From Runella rosea (GTDB lineage Bacteria; Bacteroidota; Bacteroidia; Cytophagales; Spirosomataceae): 64,000 nt of DNA. The first letter of the stretch is position 1. Every line of letters begins with the position of its first letter. Where the stretch lies: assembly GCF_003325355.1 (NCBI RefSeq), contig NZ_CP030850.1, forward strand, positions 4,147,501 through 4,211,500, read 5' to 3'. Below, piece by piece: positions 27,082 to 36,571 of the stretch. The notes under the pieces were generated by a model that was given only the letters and a program-made list of their open reading frames with translations, ran no database searches and had not been told where the DNA came from. The position numbers were made by a program, and so were the translations under genes.

Positions 27082-28161
27082 TTACGCTTCAAAAACCCTC
27101 ACAATGTCCCGGTAATTTGTTGTATCAGCTATTTCAAAGTTTTGTTTGCCAATCGCCAAAAGGTCAATCTTTGGGGCAATTTTTAGGCATTCTATAAGTG
27201 GGTAAAATGTATTGTCAAATAATAAATGCGACTGATGGCCCAGCAACTGAAGTGTACCTTCGGTCCGTAATGTAATGATAGGTTTTCCAAACGACATGGC
27301 CAAATCAATGGAGCCTGAATGATCAATTCTTACAAAGGGCAACACCACAACGTCTGACGCATTGAAAAAAAACTGAACGTCTGCATCATCAATAAACCGA
27401 TGATGCCAGTGAATGGTTGGATTATTTTTACTTTCGGCCAATAGTGATTCCCAATAATTAGCATCATAACTTTTACCAGCAATTAAAAGAACTGCATTTG
27501 AAGAACCTAACGCTGAGTAGGCTTTCAACAAATGATGGATGCCTTTGTAAGGCTTTATTTCTCCGAAAAATAAAAACACAAAAGCGGCCTGATCTACTCC
27601 CAATTTTTGACGACTTTCTGCTTTGGTAAACTCATTAGGGTAATACGTATGATACGGTAAATCCTGAATAACCGAAATAACCTCAGGTTTTAATCCAAAC
27701 CGGCGAATCGCCTGTTGCTTAGTCGTTTCCGAATAAACCCTGATAGAATCGCACCGATGTAAAAAAAAGCGATAAACGTGCTTTTCCAAACCTAACCAAA
27801 CCCCTGCGTGGTTTTGCAGGTTGTGCAATGTATGTACGATTCTGACCTGTTGGAAAGATTTTGCCCACAGGATTTCAGCCATAAAAACCAGCGATTTTAT
27901 CCAGCTCCAAACTAATGATTTTCCAAGAATAAAGCTATGGACCCAATCATAATACAGTACCTCTGGATGGTGTGTTTTCAGGGCTTGAAAGGTACTTCCC
28001 AAGGTATATTTTTTACCAATGTTCACCGTCATTCCATGTTTTCGTAAATACCGCACCAATTCGTATTGAAAAGGGTTTTCGGCACCTGCATCGGGTAAAA
28101 CAACGACTTTGGGTAAAGAGGAAGACAATGGAAAACGGTTTAAAAAAATTCGGAACGACAA
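27082..28161 (-). CDS. Glycosyltransferase, GT4-like
   Basis: This 359-aa GT-B protein has a C-terminal domain beginning VFLFFGEIKPYKGIHHLLKAY and ending with a donor-site region (NASDVVVLPFVRIDHSGSIDLAMSFGKPIITL). In that region the usual E-x7-E is altered: Asp precedes LAMSFGKP where Glu is common. It is the first gene of the minus-strand glycan group, about 150 bp ahead of the methyltransferase. Family firm; activity unproven because of the altered motif. Confidence 0.83.
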   Translation of the reverse strand: MSFRIFLNRFPLSSSLPKVVVLPDAGAENPFQYELVRYLRKHGMTVNIGKKYTLGSTFQALKTHHPEVLYYDWVHSFILGKSLVWSWIKSLVFMAEILWAKSFQQVRIVHTLHNLQNHAGVWLGLEKHVYRFFLHRCDSIRVYSETTKQQAIRRFGLKPEVISVIQDLPYHTYYPNEFTKAESRQKLGVDQAAFVFLFFGEIKPYKGIHHLLKAYSALGSSNAVLLIAGKSYDANYWESLLAESKNNPTIHWHHRFIDDADVQFFFNASDVVVLPFVRIDHSGSIDLAMSFGKPIITLRTEGTLQLLGHQSHLLFDNTFYPLIECLKIAPKIDLLAIGKQNFEIADTTNYRDIVRVFEA

Positions 28162-28282
28162 AAATACAAATTGTGCTTAGAAATGTACGGGTAAGCGCTT
28201 TTGTATATTTACATTGTCATCTGGAAAGCCCCTATTTCCAAGTACCATGGCTACGTAGCAAAACTTTCAACTCCTTTATTCA

Positions 28283-29575
28283 ATGAAAAAAACAGCGAAT
28301 ATTCTTTTTTTCGTCCTGAGCTTTTCGGTTGCTTTTGCCCAACCGGTAGAGAAACTGTACAAAGTCGTAGTTGCTCCCGACCATTTTGACTGGAACTACA
28401 AATCGGGCGAAAATGTAAAGTTTACCATTTCAGTCTTACAGAATGGCAACCTCGTCAAAAACGCCCGTGTACGCTATGAAATAGGACCCGAGAAAATGGA
28501 GCCCACCAAAAAGGAGACCGTCACGCTCCCCAGTGGTAGTATCACACTTGACGGAGGAACGATGAAAACGGGGGGATTTCTGCGCTGCATCGCCATTGCT
28601 GAAATCGACGGAAAAGAATACCGAAATCTCGCCACGGCGGGCTTCGACCCACTCACTATTCAACCTACGGTAGAGAATCCCAACGATTTTGACACTTTCT
28701 GGCAAACGGCAAAGGCTGATCTAGCCAAGATACCGATGGATGCAAAAATGACTCTTTTACCCGAACGCTGCACCGAAACGGTGAATGTGTATCACCTCAA
28801 TTTGCAGAATTTCCGCAACGGTTCCCGTTTGTACGGCATTTTGTGCGTCCCCAAAAAAGAAGGAAAATACCCGGCGCTTCTGCACGTTCCCGGGGCGGGC
28901 GTCCGTGCTTACTACGGAGATATTGCCAACGCCGCTAAAGGCATCATTACTCTGCAAATCGGTATTCATGGTGTTCCGGTTACGATGGACCCTTCGAACT
29001 ATCTTGATTTAGGGGCCGGCGCTTTAAACGGCTACATGAATTACGGTTCCGACGACCGCGACCGTTTTTACTACAAGCGGGTATATTTAGGCTGTGTTCG
29101 GGCCAATGATTTTCTAACGAGCCTCCCTCAATTCGACGGCAGCAATCTGGCCGTAACGGGCGGAAGCCAAGGCGGAGCCCTTTCTATCATTACGGCAGCG
29201 CTTGACCCGAGGGTCAAATGGCTGGGAGCATTTTATCCTGCATTATCAGACGTTACGGGCTATTTGAAAGGTCGCGCGGGAGGTTGGCCGCATTATTTTG
29301 ACAAAAATGCGTTGGCCTACAATAATAAACCTGAAAAAATAACGACACTCGGCTACTATGATGTAGTAAATTTTGCCCGTCGTGTGAAAGTACCCGGATC
29401 TTATTCATGGGGATTCAATGATGAAACTTGCCCTCCCACATCCATGTATGCTTCCTATAATGTGATTTCGGCTCCCAAAGAATTGTATTTAGCCCTTGAA
29501 ACCGGTCACTGGACCTATCCTGAACAACAGGAGCGGATGACCGCTTGGCTGGTCAATAAGCTAACCAATAAATAA
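28283..29575 (+). CDS. Acetylxylan-esterase-like (AXE1) alpha/beta hydrolase, secreted
   Basis: This 430-aa protein has a signal peptide (FFVLSFSVAFAQ), an N-terminal beta-sandwich-like region (about 25-130) and a C-terminal AXE1/cephalosporin-C-deacetylase hydrolase domain. The nucleophile elbow is VTGGSQGGALSII, with the acid in SWGFNDETCPP and the His in ETGHWTYPEQ. Such enzymes remove acetyl groups from plant polysaccharides. No other polysaccharide-utilisation genes (SusC/SusD) are adjacent, so its substrate is uncertain. Confidence 0.88.
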   Translation: MKKTANILFFVLSFSVAFAQPVEKLYKVVVAPDHFDWNYKSGENVKFTISVLQNGNLVKNARVRYEIGPEKMEPTKKETVTLPSGSITLDGGTMKTGGFLRCIAIAEIDGKEYRNLATAGFDPLTIQPTVENPNDFDTFWQTAKADLAKIPMDAKMTLLPERCTETVNVYHLNLQNFRNGSRLYGILCVPKKEGKYPALLHVPGAGVRAYYGDIANAAKGIITLQIGIHGVPVTMDPSNYLDLGAGALNGYMNYGSDDRDRFYYKRVYLGCVRANDFLTSLPQFDGSNLAVTGGSQGGALSIITAALDPRVKWLGAFYPALSDVTGYLKGRAGGWPHYFDKNALAYNNKPEKITTLGYYDVVNFARRVKVPGSYSWGFNDETCPPTSMYASYNVISAPKELYLALETGHWTYPEQQERMTAWLVNKLTNK

Positions 29576-29578
29576 CTG

Positions 29579-29606
29579 AAAAAGCCGAGTTGACACTCGG
29601 CTTTTT
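29579..29606 (+). terminator. Intrinsic terminator after the esterase gene
   Basis: AAAAAGCCGAGT and ACTCGGCTTTTT form a 12-bp stem with a TGAC loop and a T5 end, 3 bp after the stop codon. The symmetric A/T tracts could also serve the convergent pspC-like gene. Confidence 0.88.
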
Positions 29607-29624
29607 GTTTGATTTTCAGGCTGT

Positions 29625-29858
29625 TTATACTTGATGAATTTCGACCGTTTCGTTGTTGGTTTGACGAACTCCTTTAGGCATGATGGCCCAGAGGATGATG
29701 TAAAAAACGATGACGGGTACGTGGATAAAAGCGAAAAAAGACGCTATCCACAAAATACGCATTAAGGTTGTATCTATTCCAAAATAGTCGGCTAAACCAG
29801 CAGCTACACCACCTATTTTACTTTCTGAAGGGATTCGATGCAATTGTTTCGTTGTCAT
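29625..29858 (-). CDS. PspC domain protein
   Basis: This 77-aa small membrane protein matches the PspC domain (phage-shock protein C-like): LHRIPSESKIGGVAAGLADYFGID with the typical two Gly motifs, then one hydrophobic segment (MRILWIASFFAFIHVPVIVFYIILWAIMP). It is a stand-alone PspC with no pspA/pspB nearby. It is convergent with the esterase gene and has a well-formed promoter. Confidence 0.9.
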   Translation of the reverse strand: MTTKQLHRIPSESKIGGVAAGLADYFGIDTTLMRILWIASFFAFIHVPVIVFYIILWAIMPKGVRQTNNETVEIHQV

Positions 29859-29919
29859 GGCTTTATATATTTTAATGTTTTTAAGGCTGTTTTTGTTTTC
29901 TTTGGCTGTTATGTTGAAT

Positions 29920-29949
29920 CAAAGGTACTATGCATTACCAAGTAATCAA
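29920..29949 (-). promoter_or_regulatory. Promoter of the pspC-like gene (TTG-N19-TACCTTTG)
   Basis: On the minus strand TTG (29949-29947) and TACCTTTG (29927-29920) are exactly 19 bp apart. This is the same geometry as the tRNA-fMet and spt promoters. The start codon is 62 bp downstream. Confidence 0.75.
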
Positions 29950-30015
29950 AACAGATATGGACCAGTGGTGTAAAGATTAGGCAAACGGTTCTTTTTAGGG
30001 AAGAATAAAGATAAA

Positions 30016-31011
30016 TCAGGTTTTTCTAACCTGAATTTTAAAGGCTTCAGCAGGGTTGCGAATCAGCAGTTGGTCAAAATCGGATTGCGTAAAGCCTTTT
30101 TGACGCAGAATAGGAAATACTTTTTCAAAAATGGCGGTGAAGCCTATGAAATTTCCACCGTTGGATTCGCCGGGTTTGTACCAACCGGCATCGTGGGAAA
30201 TGAGAACACGGTGCAGCAAACGATTGGATTTAAGTAGGTCAAGCCAAGACGCGTAGTTTTCTACATCGCCCCAGCCCATGCCGTCAAGACTGACCCAAGC
30301 GCCCATTTGGGCCGCCTTTGTGTACAAATTTTTATTGGATTCGCTCTGCGCATGAACCCAAACAAAAGCACTCGGGTGTAGGCCCATCCGCTGCAATTCT
30401 TCAATTTCTTCAAAAGCCGCCAAAGCGGGGCCGGTGTGGGAGCAAATGGTCAGGCCGGTCCGTAAATGGGTCAGACCAGCGGCGCGAACCAGTTTTCGAT
30501 GCAATTCGGAGAGCGCCCCTGGGTTTACGCTTATTTTTATGAAGCCTGGGCGCACGTCGGTGCCGTCAATACCTTTTTCAAATTCAGCAGTCCAACGGTC
30601 GGCTAGTTGCTCCGCGGTTTCGGTAAACGCCCACTTTGGTAAATATTTATTATCCACCGCGCCATAATACCCCGTATTGGTCAGGATTTGTAAACCGCTC
30701 TTTTGCGCGGCCAATTGCAGCAAATGAACATCGCGCCCCAAAAAGGCGGGTGTGCAATCTAAAAACGTTTTTACGCCCTGTTTTTTTACTTCTAACAAAT
30801 ACGGCAGTACCACTTTCAGCACCTCTTCCCGATTCCATCGGTCGAAACTGATTTTATCTGCTCCGATAAAATCCACGAGCAGGTGTTCATGAATGAGCGT
30901 CTTCCCCATTTGTTGCGGGCGAATCGTTCCATTTACCGTAATGATCTGCTCTGTTGGTTGCAAAAAAGGGACAGCAGAGGCTGTCAGCAGGAATTGGCGA
31001 CGTGTAAGCAT
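30016..31011 (-). CDS. Phosphotriesterase-family metal-dependent hydrolase
   Basis: This 331-aa amidohydrolase-fold protein of the PTE family carries HEHLLVDF for the first metal pair, a bridging Lys in GFIKISV (candidate carboxylated Lys), His in CSHTGPA, His in WVHAQSES and Asp in LISHDAGW. A twin-Arg-like N-terminus (MLTRRQFLLTASAVPFL) suggests Tat export. Family members act as lactonases, phosphotriesterases or sulfo-lactonases, and the substrate cannot be told. It follows the GRAS-domain gene by 15 bp, so the two probably share a transcript. Confidence 0.87.
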   Translation of the reverse strand: MLTRRQFLLTASAVPFLQPTEQIITVNGTIRPQQMGKTLIHEHLLVDFIGADKISFDRWNREEVLKVVLPYLLEVKKQGVKTFLDCTPAFLGRDVHLLQLAAQKSGLQILTNTGYYGAVDNKYLPKWAFTETAEQLADRWTAEFEKGIDGTDVRPGFIKISVNPGALSELHRKLVRAAGLTHLRTGLTICSHTGPALAAFEEIEELQRMGLHPSAFVWVHAQSESNKNLYTKAAQMGAWVSLDGMGWGDVENYASWLDLLKSNRLLHRVLISHDAGWYKPGESNGGNFIGFTAIFEKVFPILRQKGFTQSDFDQLLIRNPAEAFKIQVRKT

Positions 31012-31026
31012 AAGAGATTGTTGAAG

Positions 31027-32100
31027 TTAGGGTTTGGCCCAAAATACATTGGTGATCTCTTCGTTTTTGAAAACAACCGCGTAGCGCTGCGGCAAATCGA
31101 CCCGCAAAACGGCACCGTTCATTTCCTGTATTTCACCAAACGAAGTAATCGGTTTTTCCAACGTAAAACCTGTTGTTCTAAATAACTCCAACCATTGGTG
31201 CGCAGCATATTGTTTTTCCACGCGCACTTCTTCGGTATGACCCAGAACATCGTCTATCTCACGACTAAAAAACAGTTTCAATGCCGCCTTTTCTTTATTC
31301 GTAATGTCCAGACTGTCAATCACTTCAAATACCAGTCCGTAGTGAGTTACGGCATTACGAAAGCGAGTGGCATAGTGCGGCTCAAAATGATCGGAAACCG
31401 GTTCAGACAAAACAAATGCCTTAGGTGCCAAATCGCGGATGTGTCCAAAAACCGTTTCACGTTGTGCAGCCTGTTGGATATGATGTAAGGCAAAAGACGC
31501 GTTGACCACTAAGGTATCGTAATGAGTCGGCAACAATGCCTGTATTTCAGCCAATGTCATTTTCTCAACAAACCCAACGGATGCAGTGAAATGTACCTGA
31601 AAAGGGAGGTGCAATTCCGCAAAATTCTTTTCTGCCGCTCGAACGGCATCGGCAAAAGGTTCAATGCCCACCACCGTTATCTGCTTTACTCGACAACCAT
31701 TCTGTTGTGCCAATAAACGCAGTACGTTCACGACTTGCATTCCGGTCCCGATGCCAATGTCCAGCAGCACGGGATATTCTGCATTTTTTAAACTTTCCGT
31801 CAATAACGCATTAGCGCACTGTTGGGTAAGGGCCGCCAACGGTAATTGTTGAATAAGCAATTCAAACAACCGAATCTGCGGAATCTCAAACTGTTGGACA
31901 TAGATATGCTCATTCGACTGCCCGCCTGCTACGTGTTTACGCATGGCTTTGGCCAACACATACCCAAACATTGCCTCCGAGTCGTCGAGCGTTTCAAGAC
32001 ATTGCTGATAGATTGCTTCCAACTCCGCTTTATCGGCTTCGGTGAGTTGGTCGGGGAGGCGTTGAGCAAGGGATTGGAGTTGAGGCAAAAAGCGTTTCAT
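31027..32100 (-). CDS. Bacterial GRAS-domain protein (methyltransferase fold)
   Basis: This 357-aa protein matches the GRAS domain better known from plant transcription regulators. The order of GRAS landmarks is kept: the VHIID-like VLLDIGIGTGMQ (111-122), ITVVGIEP (141-148), LVVNASFALHHI (187-198; plant form VNxxFxLH), RFRNAVTHYGLVFEVIDSLD (226-245), REIDDVL (260-266) and a C-terminal W-x-L-F-x-x-x-GF (283-292). The fold is a SAM methyltransferase and the glycine-rich loop is intact, so small-molecule methylation is plausible. It is co-directional with the phosphotriesterase-like gene. Rare family in bacteria. Confidence 0.8.
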   Translation of the reverse strand: MKRFLPQLQSLAQRLPDQLTEADKAELEAIYQQCLETLDDSEAMFGYVLAKAMRKHVAGGQSNEHIYVQQFEIPQIRLFELLIQQLPLAALTQQCANALLTESLKNAEYPVLLDIGIGTGMQVVNVLRLLAQQNGCRVKQITVVGIEPFADAVRAAEKNFAELHLPFQVHFTASVGFVEKMTLAEIQALLPTHYDTLVVNASFALHHIQQAAQRETVFGHIRDLAPKAFVLSEPVSDHFEPHYATRFRNAVTHYGLVFEVIDSLDITNKEKAALKLFFSREIDDVLGHTEEVRVEKQYAAHQWLELFRTTGFTLEKPITSFGEIQEMNGAVLRVDLPQRYAVVFKNEEITNVFWAKP

Positions 32101-32125
32101 ACCGATACATTAGAATTTCAAATTT

Positions 32126-32157
32126 AAAAAAAGCCACGACGCAAACGCATCGTGGCT
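32126..32157 (-). terminator. Intrinsic terminator downstream of the FadB-like gene
   Basis: On the minus strand AGCCACGA and TCGTGGCT form a stem around a 10-nt loop and are followed by a T7 run (plus-strand A run at 32126-32132). It separates the FadB-like gene from the GRAS gene. Confidence 0.85.
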
Positions 32158-32199
32158 CTATAAAACTTTCCAAGTTTTGAAAAGGTGGAAAGTTTACTC

Positions 32200-34602
32200 T
32201 TAATTCCTCGGCGGCTTGCCTCCAGTCAATAAACCCTGCATCCGCTCCATGGTTTTCTTTTCACCCGTCAGCGACAGGAAGGCTTCGCGCTCCAGATCAA
32301 GCAAATACTGCTCAGTGACGTTTTGAGGGTAACTCAAATCACCGCCGCAAATGACGTAAGCCAATTTGTCCGCGATTTTGGCATCGTGCTCGGTAATGTA
32401 ATTCGCCATACGCATACTGCCGATACCTGCTTTAAACAAAGCAATGCCCGTTTTTCCCTGCACTTTGATGTCAGTGCGGTGCTTGGGTTGGGTATAACCG
32501 TTTTCGGCCAGATCAATGGCCGCCTGCTTCGCTTCGGCAATCAGGCGACTGCGGTTCAGTACGATCTGATCGCGGTCGGCTTTTATATAATTCATTTCTA
32601 CGGCCTCCTGCGCCGAAGTGGAAACTTTGGCTTGGGCAATATTCATGAACGCCGATTGCAGAATGTTCAACTCCGGATCACCGGCTTGATACAAATCCGA
32701 ACAGCGAAGTGCCATTTCTTTGGTGCCGCCACCAGCAGGAATCAGACCAACCCCCAACTCCACCAGTCCCATATAGGTTTCGGCATGGGCAACCACTCGG
32801 TCGGCGTGGAGGTTCAGCTCGCAGCCACCGCCCAAGGCCAGCGAGTGGGCGGCCGTTACTACCGGAATAGAAGAATACCGCGCCCGCATCATGGTTTGCT
32901 GGAATTGCGCAATCATCATGTTGATTTCATCATAATCCTGCTCAATGGCAAACATGAACAGCATGGCCAAATTGGCACCCGCCGAAAAAGCTTCGTTGGA
33001 ATCGTTTCCTACCACCAATCCGCGAAAATCTTTTTCCGCTACGGCGTAGGCACGGTTGAGACCTTCCACTACTTCCGCGCCGAAGGTGTTCATTTTTGAG
33101 TGGAACTCCACGCCCGCAATTCCATCGCCCAAGTCATAGATAGAAGCGCCAGCATTTTTCCAGATGATATTTTGGGATTTGTTTTCAAGAATGATAAACG
33201 CCTCCTGTCCCGGAATGGCTTTATACGATTTTGATGGAATGTCGTAATACAGCTTTTGGCCGTTTTGCACTTTATAAAAGCTTTCATTGCCCGCCGCCAG
33301 CATATCATAGACCCACTGCGCCGGCTTGGCATCCAGTGCTTCCATGATCTCGACCATTTTTTGTACGCCGACGGCATCCCAGGTTTCAAAGACGCCCATT
33401 TGCCAGCCAAAGCCCGCGCAGATGGCCTGGTCGATGCGGTATAATTCATCGGCAATTTCGGGAATACGATTGGAGGCATACCGGAAACTGCTCGCAAACG
33501 TACGGCGGTAAAATTCGCCGGCTTTATCAGTTCCTTTGAGCAATACCCCAAAACGCTTTTTGAGGTCGTCGATGGTTTTTGTTTTTTCCAGTGTTTCAAA
33601 TCGTACCTTCACCGAAGGTTTGTATTCCAACGTACTGAGGTCTAAAGCAAGAATAACGGTTTTGCCTTTTTCGTCTTTGGTTTTCTTATAAAAGCCCTGT
33701 CCCGTTTTATCACCCAACCATTTTTTCTCCATCAGGCTCGCCATAATAGGAGAAATTTCAAACGCCGCCCGCGACTCATCGTGCTGCATTTGCACCAAAT
33801 TATTGGCCACATTGACGGTTGTATCCAATCCCACCACATCTGACAGGCGGAATGTTCCGGATTTAGGACGACCTACCACCGGCCCGGTCAATTTATCAAC
33901 TTCTTCTACCGTCAGGCCCATTTCAGCAGCTACGCGCATGGTTTCGACCAATGCGTGAATACCCAGGCGATTGGCAATAAAGCCGGGCGTATCTTTACAG
34001 AGTACGGTTGTTTTTCCTAAAAACAAATCGCCATAATGCAGGAGAAAATCAAGAATTTGAGGGTTTGTCTTTGGCCCGGGAATGACTTCAAACAAACGCA
34101 GATAGCGCGGCGGGTTGAAAAAGTGGGTCCCGCAAAAATGCAGCTGAAAATCTTCGCTACGACCTTCCGACATCAAATGGATCGGAATCCCGGATGTATT
34201 GGATGTAATGAGGGTTCCGGGTTTGCGCAGGGCATCGACCTTTTCAAACAAAGAACGTTTGATATCCAACCGCTCTACGATTGCTTCCAGTACCCAGTCG
34301 TAATTTTTGATTTCGGCTAAGTTATCGTCAAAGTTTCCAAGTTTGACTCGATTAGCAAATTTAGGGCTGTACAAAGACGCCGGCGTAGCTTTCAACGTAT
34401 TTTGAAAGGCCTCATTGACGATGCGGTTGCGCACAGCGGGATGCTCTAAGGTCAATCCCTTGGCCTGTTCGGCGGCGTTCAGTTCTTTCGGAACAATGTC
34501 TAACAACAATACTTCTACGCCAATATTAGCAAAGTGGCACGCAATGCGCGACCCCATAATGCCCGAGCCTAATACGGCTACTTTTTTAATGCTGCGGTTC
34601 AT
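32200..34602 (-). CDS. Fused 3-hydroxyacyl-CoA dehydrogenase / enoyl-CoA hydratase
   Basis: This 800-aa bifunctional beta-oxidation enzyme has an N-terminal NAD-binding domain (VLGSGIMGSRIACHFANIGVEVLLLD), the catalytic His in GTHFFNPPRYLRLFEV and two dehydrogenase C-terminal domains. A C-terminal crotonase domain (about 480-690) has AFSAGANLAML for the oxyanion hole and both catalytic glutamates in GGGCELNLHADR and GLVELGVGLIPAGGG. The domain order is the reverse of E. coli FadB. No thiolase is adjacent. Its promoter carries the AGTATGCAAGCATACC operator shared with the acyl-CoA dehydrogenase gene. Confidence 0.92.
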   Translation of the reverse strand: MNRSIKKVAVLGSGIMGSRIACHFANIGVEVLLLDIVPKELNAAEQAKGLTLEHPAVRNRIVNEAFQNTLKATPASLYSPKFANRVKLGNFDDNLAEIKNYDWVLEAIVERLDIKRSLFEKVDALRKPGTLITSNTSGIPIHLMSEGRSEDFQLHFCGTHFFNPPRYLRLFEVIPGPKTNPQILDFLLHYGDLFLGKTTVLCKDTPGFIANRLGIHALVETMRVAAEMGLTVEEVDKLTGPVVGRPKSGTFRLSDVVGLDTTVNVANNLVQMQHDESRAAFEISPIMASLMEKKWLGDKTGQGFYKKTKDEKGKTVILALDLSTLEYKPSVKVRFETLEKTKTIDDLKKRFGVLLKGTDKAGEFYRRTFASSFRYASNRIPEIADELYRIDQAICAGFGWQMGVFETWDAVGVQKMVEIMEALDAKPAQWVYDMLAAGNESFYKVQNGQKLYYDIPSKSYKAIPGQEAFIILENKSQNIIWKNAGASIYDLGDGIAGVEFHSKMNTFGAEVVEGLNRAYAVAEKDFRGLVVGNDSNEAFSAGANLAMLFMFAIEQDYDEINMMIAQFQQTMMRARYSSIPVVTAAHSLALGGGCELNLHADRVVAHAETYMGLVELGVGLIPAGGGTKEMALRCSDLYQAGDPELNILQSAFMNIAQAKVSTSAQEAVEMNYIKADRDQIVLNRSRLIAEAKQAAIDLAENGYTQPKHRTDIKVQGKTGIALFKAGIGSMRMANYITEHDAKIADKLAYVICGGDLSYPQNVTEQYLLDLEREAFLSLTGEKKTMERMQGLLTGGKPPRN

Positions 34603-34651
34603 TTATGTATCTATGAATTAGTAATTATATGATCGGATGAATTTTGCCCTT

Positions 34652-34684
34652 CAAAAGTAAAAAAAAAAAGTATGCAAGCATACC
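34652..34684 (-). promoter_or_regulatory. fad operator and -7 box of the FadB-like gene
   Basis: On the minus strand the -7 box TACTTTTG (34659-34652) is preceded by the inverted repeat AGTATGCAAGCATACC (34669-34684 in plus orientation). The operator lies between the -33 and -7 positions, where a bound repressor would block RNA polymerase. The identical 16 bp recur at 44255-44270 in front of the acyl-CoA dehydrogenase gene. Confidence 0.75.
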
Positions 34685-34817
34685 ATTATCAAAAATTGTC
34701 TCTTAAAATAGTCTAAAAAATTAGGTTTTAGGTGATAGACCGAAGGCAGGAGGCACGAGTCCAGCTAAAGTCCGACGCATGTGGGCCAAATTCCATCCAA
34801 CTATGGAGTTAAAATCG

Positions 34818-34825
34818 TAACTTTG
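34818..34825 (+). promoter_or_regulatory. -7 element TAACTTTG before prfA
   Basis: TAACTTTG fits the -7 consensus and lies 60 bp upstream of the prfA start codon. No -33 TTG is seen at the standard spacing. Confidence 0.4.
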
Positions 34826-34885
34826 CGGTTTGAATCCGTTAGTACTCATGCATGTTAACGGATAACGATTAACCATTAATGACCA

Positions 34886-35962
34886 ATGTTAGAACAGTTA
34901 GAGGCCATAAAAGAGCGTTTTGATGAAATTGCACAGCGAATTGTGCAACCGGAAGCAATGGCTGATCAAAAGCGCTTCTCAAAAATGAGTAAGGAGTACA
35001 AAGATCTGGACAAGGTTGTTCAGAAATACCAAGCCTATAAAAAAGTATTGAGCGATATTGACGGCGCGAAAGAGCTAATTGCCACGGAGAGTGATGAAGA
35101 AATGCGTGACATGGCCAAAGCGGAACTGATTGAGCTTCAGCCACAAGCTGAAGAATTGGAAGCTACGCTGAAAGAAATGCTCATTCCGAAAGACCCCAAC
35201 GACAGCCATAACGTAATTCTGGAAATCAGAGGCGGTACCGGCGGCGACGAAGCAGCCATTTTTGCGGGGGATCTCTTCCGTATGTACCAGCGTTTCTGCG
35301 ACCGTATGGGTTGGAAAATGGAACTTATGGATTTTACAGAAGGAAGCACAGGCGGTTATAAAGAGATCATTGCGAGCGTAACCGGTGAAGACGTCTACGG
35401 AAAGCTCAAATTTGAGTCGGGCGTACACCGCGTACAGCGCGTTCCGGTCACGGAATCACAGGGTCGTGTGCATACATCTGCCGCCACCGTGGCCGTAATG
35501 CCCGAGGTGGAAGACGTTGAAGAAGTAGAAATCAACCCTGCCGATATAGAGATCATTACGTCCCGTTCAGGAGGTGCTGGTGGTCAGAACGTTAACAAGG
35601 TAGAAACCAAAGTACAGTTGACCCACAAACCCACGGGCATTGTGGTGGTGTGTCAGGTAGAGCGCAGTCAGCACGGAAACCGTGAACGCGCCATGAATAT
35701 GTTGCGTTCAAAACTCTACGAAATGGAGTTAAAAAAACAAAACGATGCCGTATCTTCTCAACGTAAAAGTCTGGTAGGCAGCGGCGACCGTTCGGACAAA
35801 ATCAGGACCTACAATTACCCCCAGAGCCGCGTGACGGACCACCGCATCGGTTATACGGTTTATAATTTACCAACCGTAATGGACGGTGAAATCGGCGATT
35901 TTATTGAGCAGCTGCGGATTGCCGAAAACGCCGAGCGCATGAAAGAAGGAATGCCGGCCTAA
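34886..35962 (+). CDS. prfA: Peptide chain release factor 1
   Basis: This 358-aa class I release factor recognises UAA and UAG. The GGQ peptidyl-hydrolysis motif is in [18 protein letters not shown]. The stop-codon tripeptide is of the RF1 P-x-T type ([14 protein letters not shown]), whereas RF2 has SPF. Length is typical for RF1. The N-terminal helical domain starts [19 protein letters not shown]. Confidence 0.97.
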   Translation: MLEQLEAIKERFDEIAQRIVQPEAMADQKRFSKMSKEYKDLDKVVQKYQAYKKVLSDIDGAKELIATESDEEMRDMAKAELIELQPQAEELEATLKEMLIPKDPNDSHNVILEIRGGTGGDEAAIFAGDLFRMYQRFCDRMGWKMELMDFTEGSTGGYKEIIASVTGEDVYGKLKFESGVHRVQRVPVTESQGRVHTSAATVAVMPEVEDVEEVEINPADIEIITSRSGGAGGQNVNKVETKVQLTHKPTGIVVVCQVERSQHGNRERAMNMLRSKLYEMELKKQNDAVSSQRKSLVGSGDRSDKIRTYNYPQSRVTDHRIGYTVYNLPTVMDGEIGDFIEQLRIAENAERMKEGMPA

Positions 35963-36048
35963 GCGTTGATTTTTAGATTTAGGAGGATTTTTGTTAGATT
36001 TGTTTTTAACACAATCCAACATTCTCCTACTATCTATTGGCAACGAAA

Positions 36049-36477
36049 ATGGAAAAGCAGATTACCAAAAAATACGATAATGGTGAAGTGACTGTCGTTT
36101 GGCAACCCCACATGTGCATTCACTCCACCATTTGTTTTAAAGGGCTACCCATGGTTTTTGACCCTCGCAAACGTCCGTGGATTACCCCCGAAGGCGGCAC
36201 GACCGACGCCATTGTGGAGCAGATCAAAAAATGCCCTTCGGGAGCTTTATCCTATTACATGAACAATGAAATAGAGGGGCCCGTAGAACTGGAAGGCGAT
36301 ACGGTAGTGGAAATTTTGTCTAACGGACCTTTGTTGGTCTACGGCAATTTGAAAGTGAAAGATACCGCAGGCAATGAAACTAAAAAGTCGCAGGTAACGG
36401 CTTTTTGCCGCTGCGGCCATTCTGGAAATAAGCCCTATTGTGATGGTTCACATGTAAAGGTAAAATTTGAAGGATAG
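36049..36477 (+). CDS. Fused 4Fe-4S mono-cluster (Fer4_19) and CDGSH iron-sulfur protein
   Basis: This 142-aa protein joins two small iron-sulfur domains. The N-terminal part (VTVVWQPHMCIHSTICFKGL and IKKCPSGAL) is the divergent 4Fe-4S mono-cluster type. The C-terminal part has the CDGSH/mitoNEET motif FCRCGHSGNKPYCDGSH. I chose the ATG at 36049; the TTG four codons earlier is a weaker start. It is probably cytoplasmic and involved in redox or Fe-S handling. It stands between prfA and an acyltransferase-like gene with no clear partner. Confidence 0.9.
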   Translation: MEKQITKKYDNGEVTVVWQPHMCIHSTICFKGLPMVFDPRKRPWITPEGGTTDAIVEQIKKCPSGALSYYMNNEIEGPVELEGDTVVEILSNGPLLVYGNLKVKDTAGNETKKSQVTAFCRCGHSGNKPYCDGSHVKVKFEG

Positions 36478-36571
36478 CCCCGATAGTACATCATCCTCGC
36501 TTTTGAGTAAAGTTAAATAACCGTTCCTTCAACCTTTATCTAAATACTCACTACTCATCTACCCTTAACCT

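Noticed and set aside
32323-33099. 258-aa open frame on the plus strand opposite the FadB-like gene
   Set aside because: Shadow of the strongly conserved enzyme on the other strand; its translation has no recognisable domain and odd composition.
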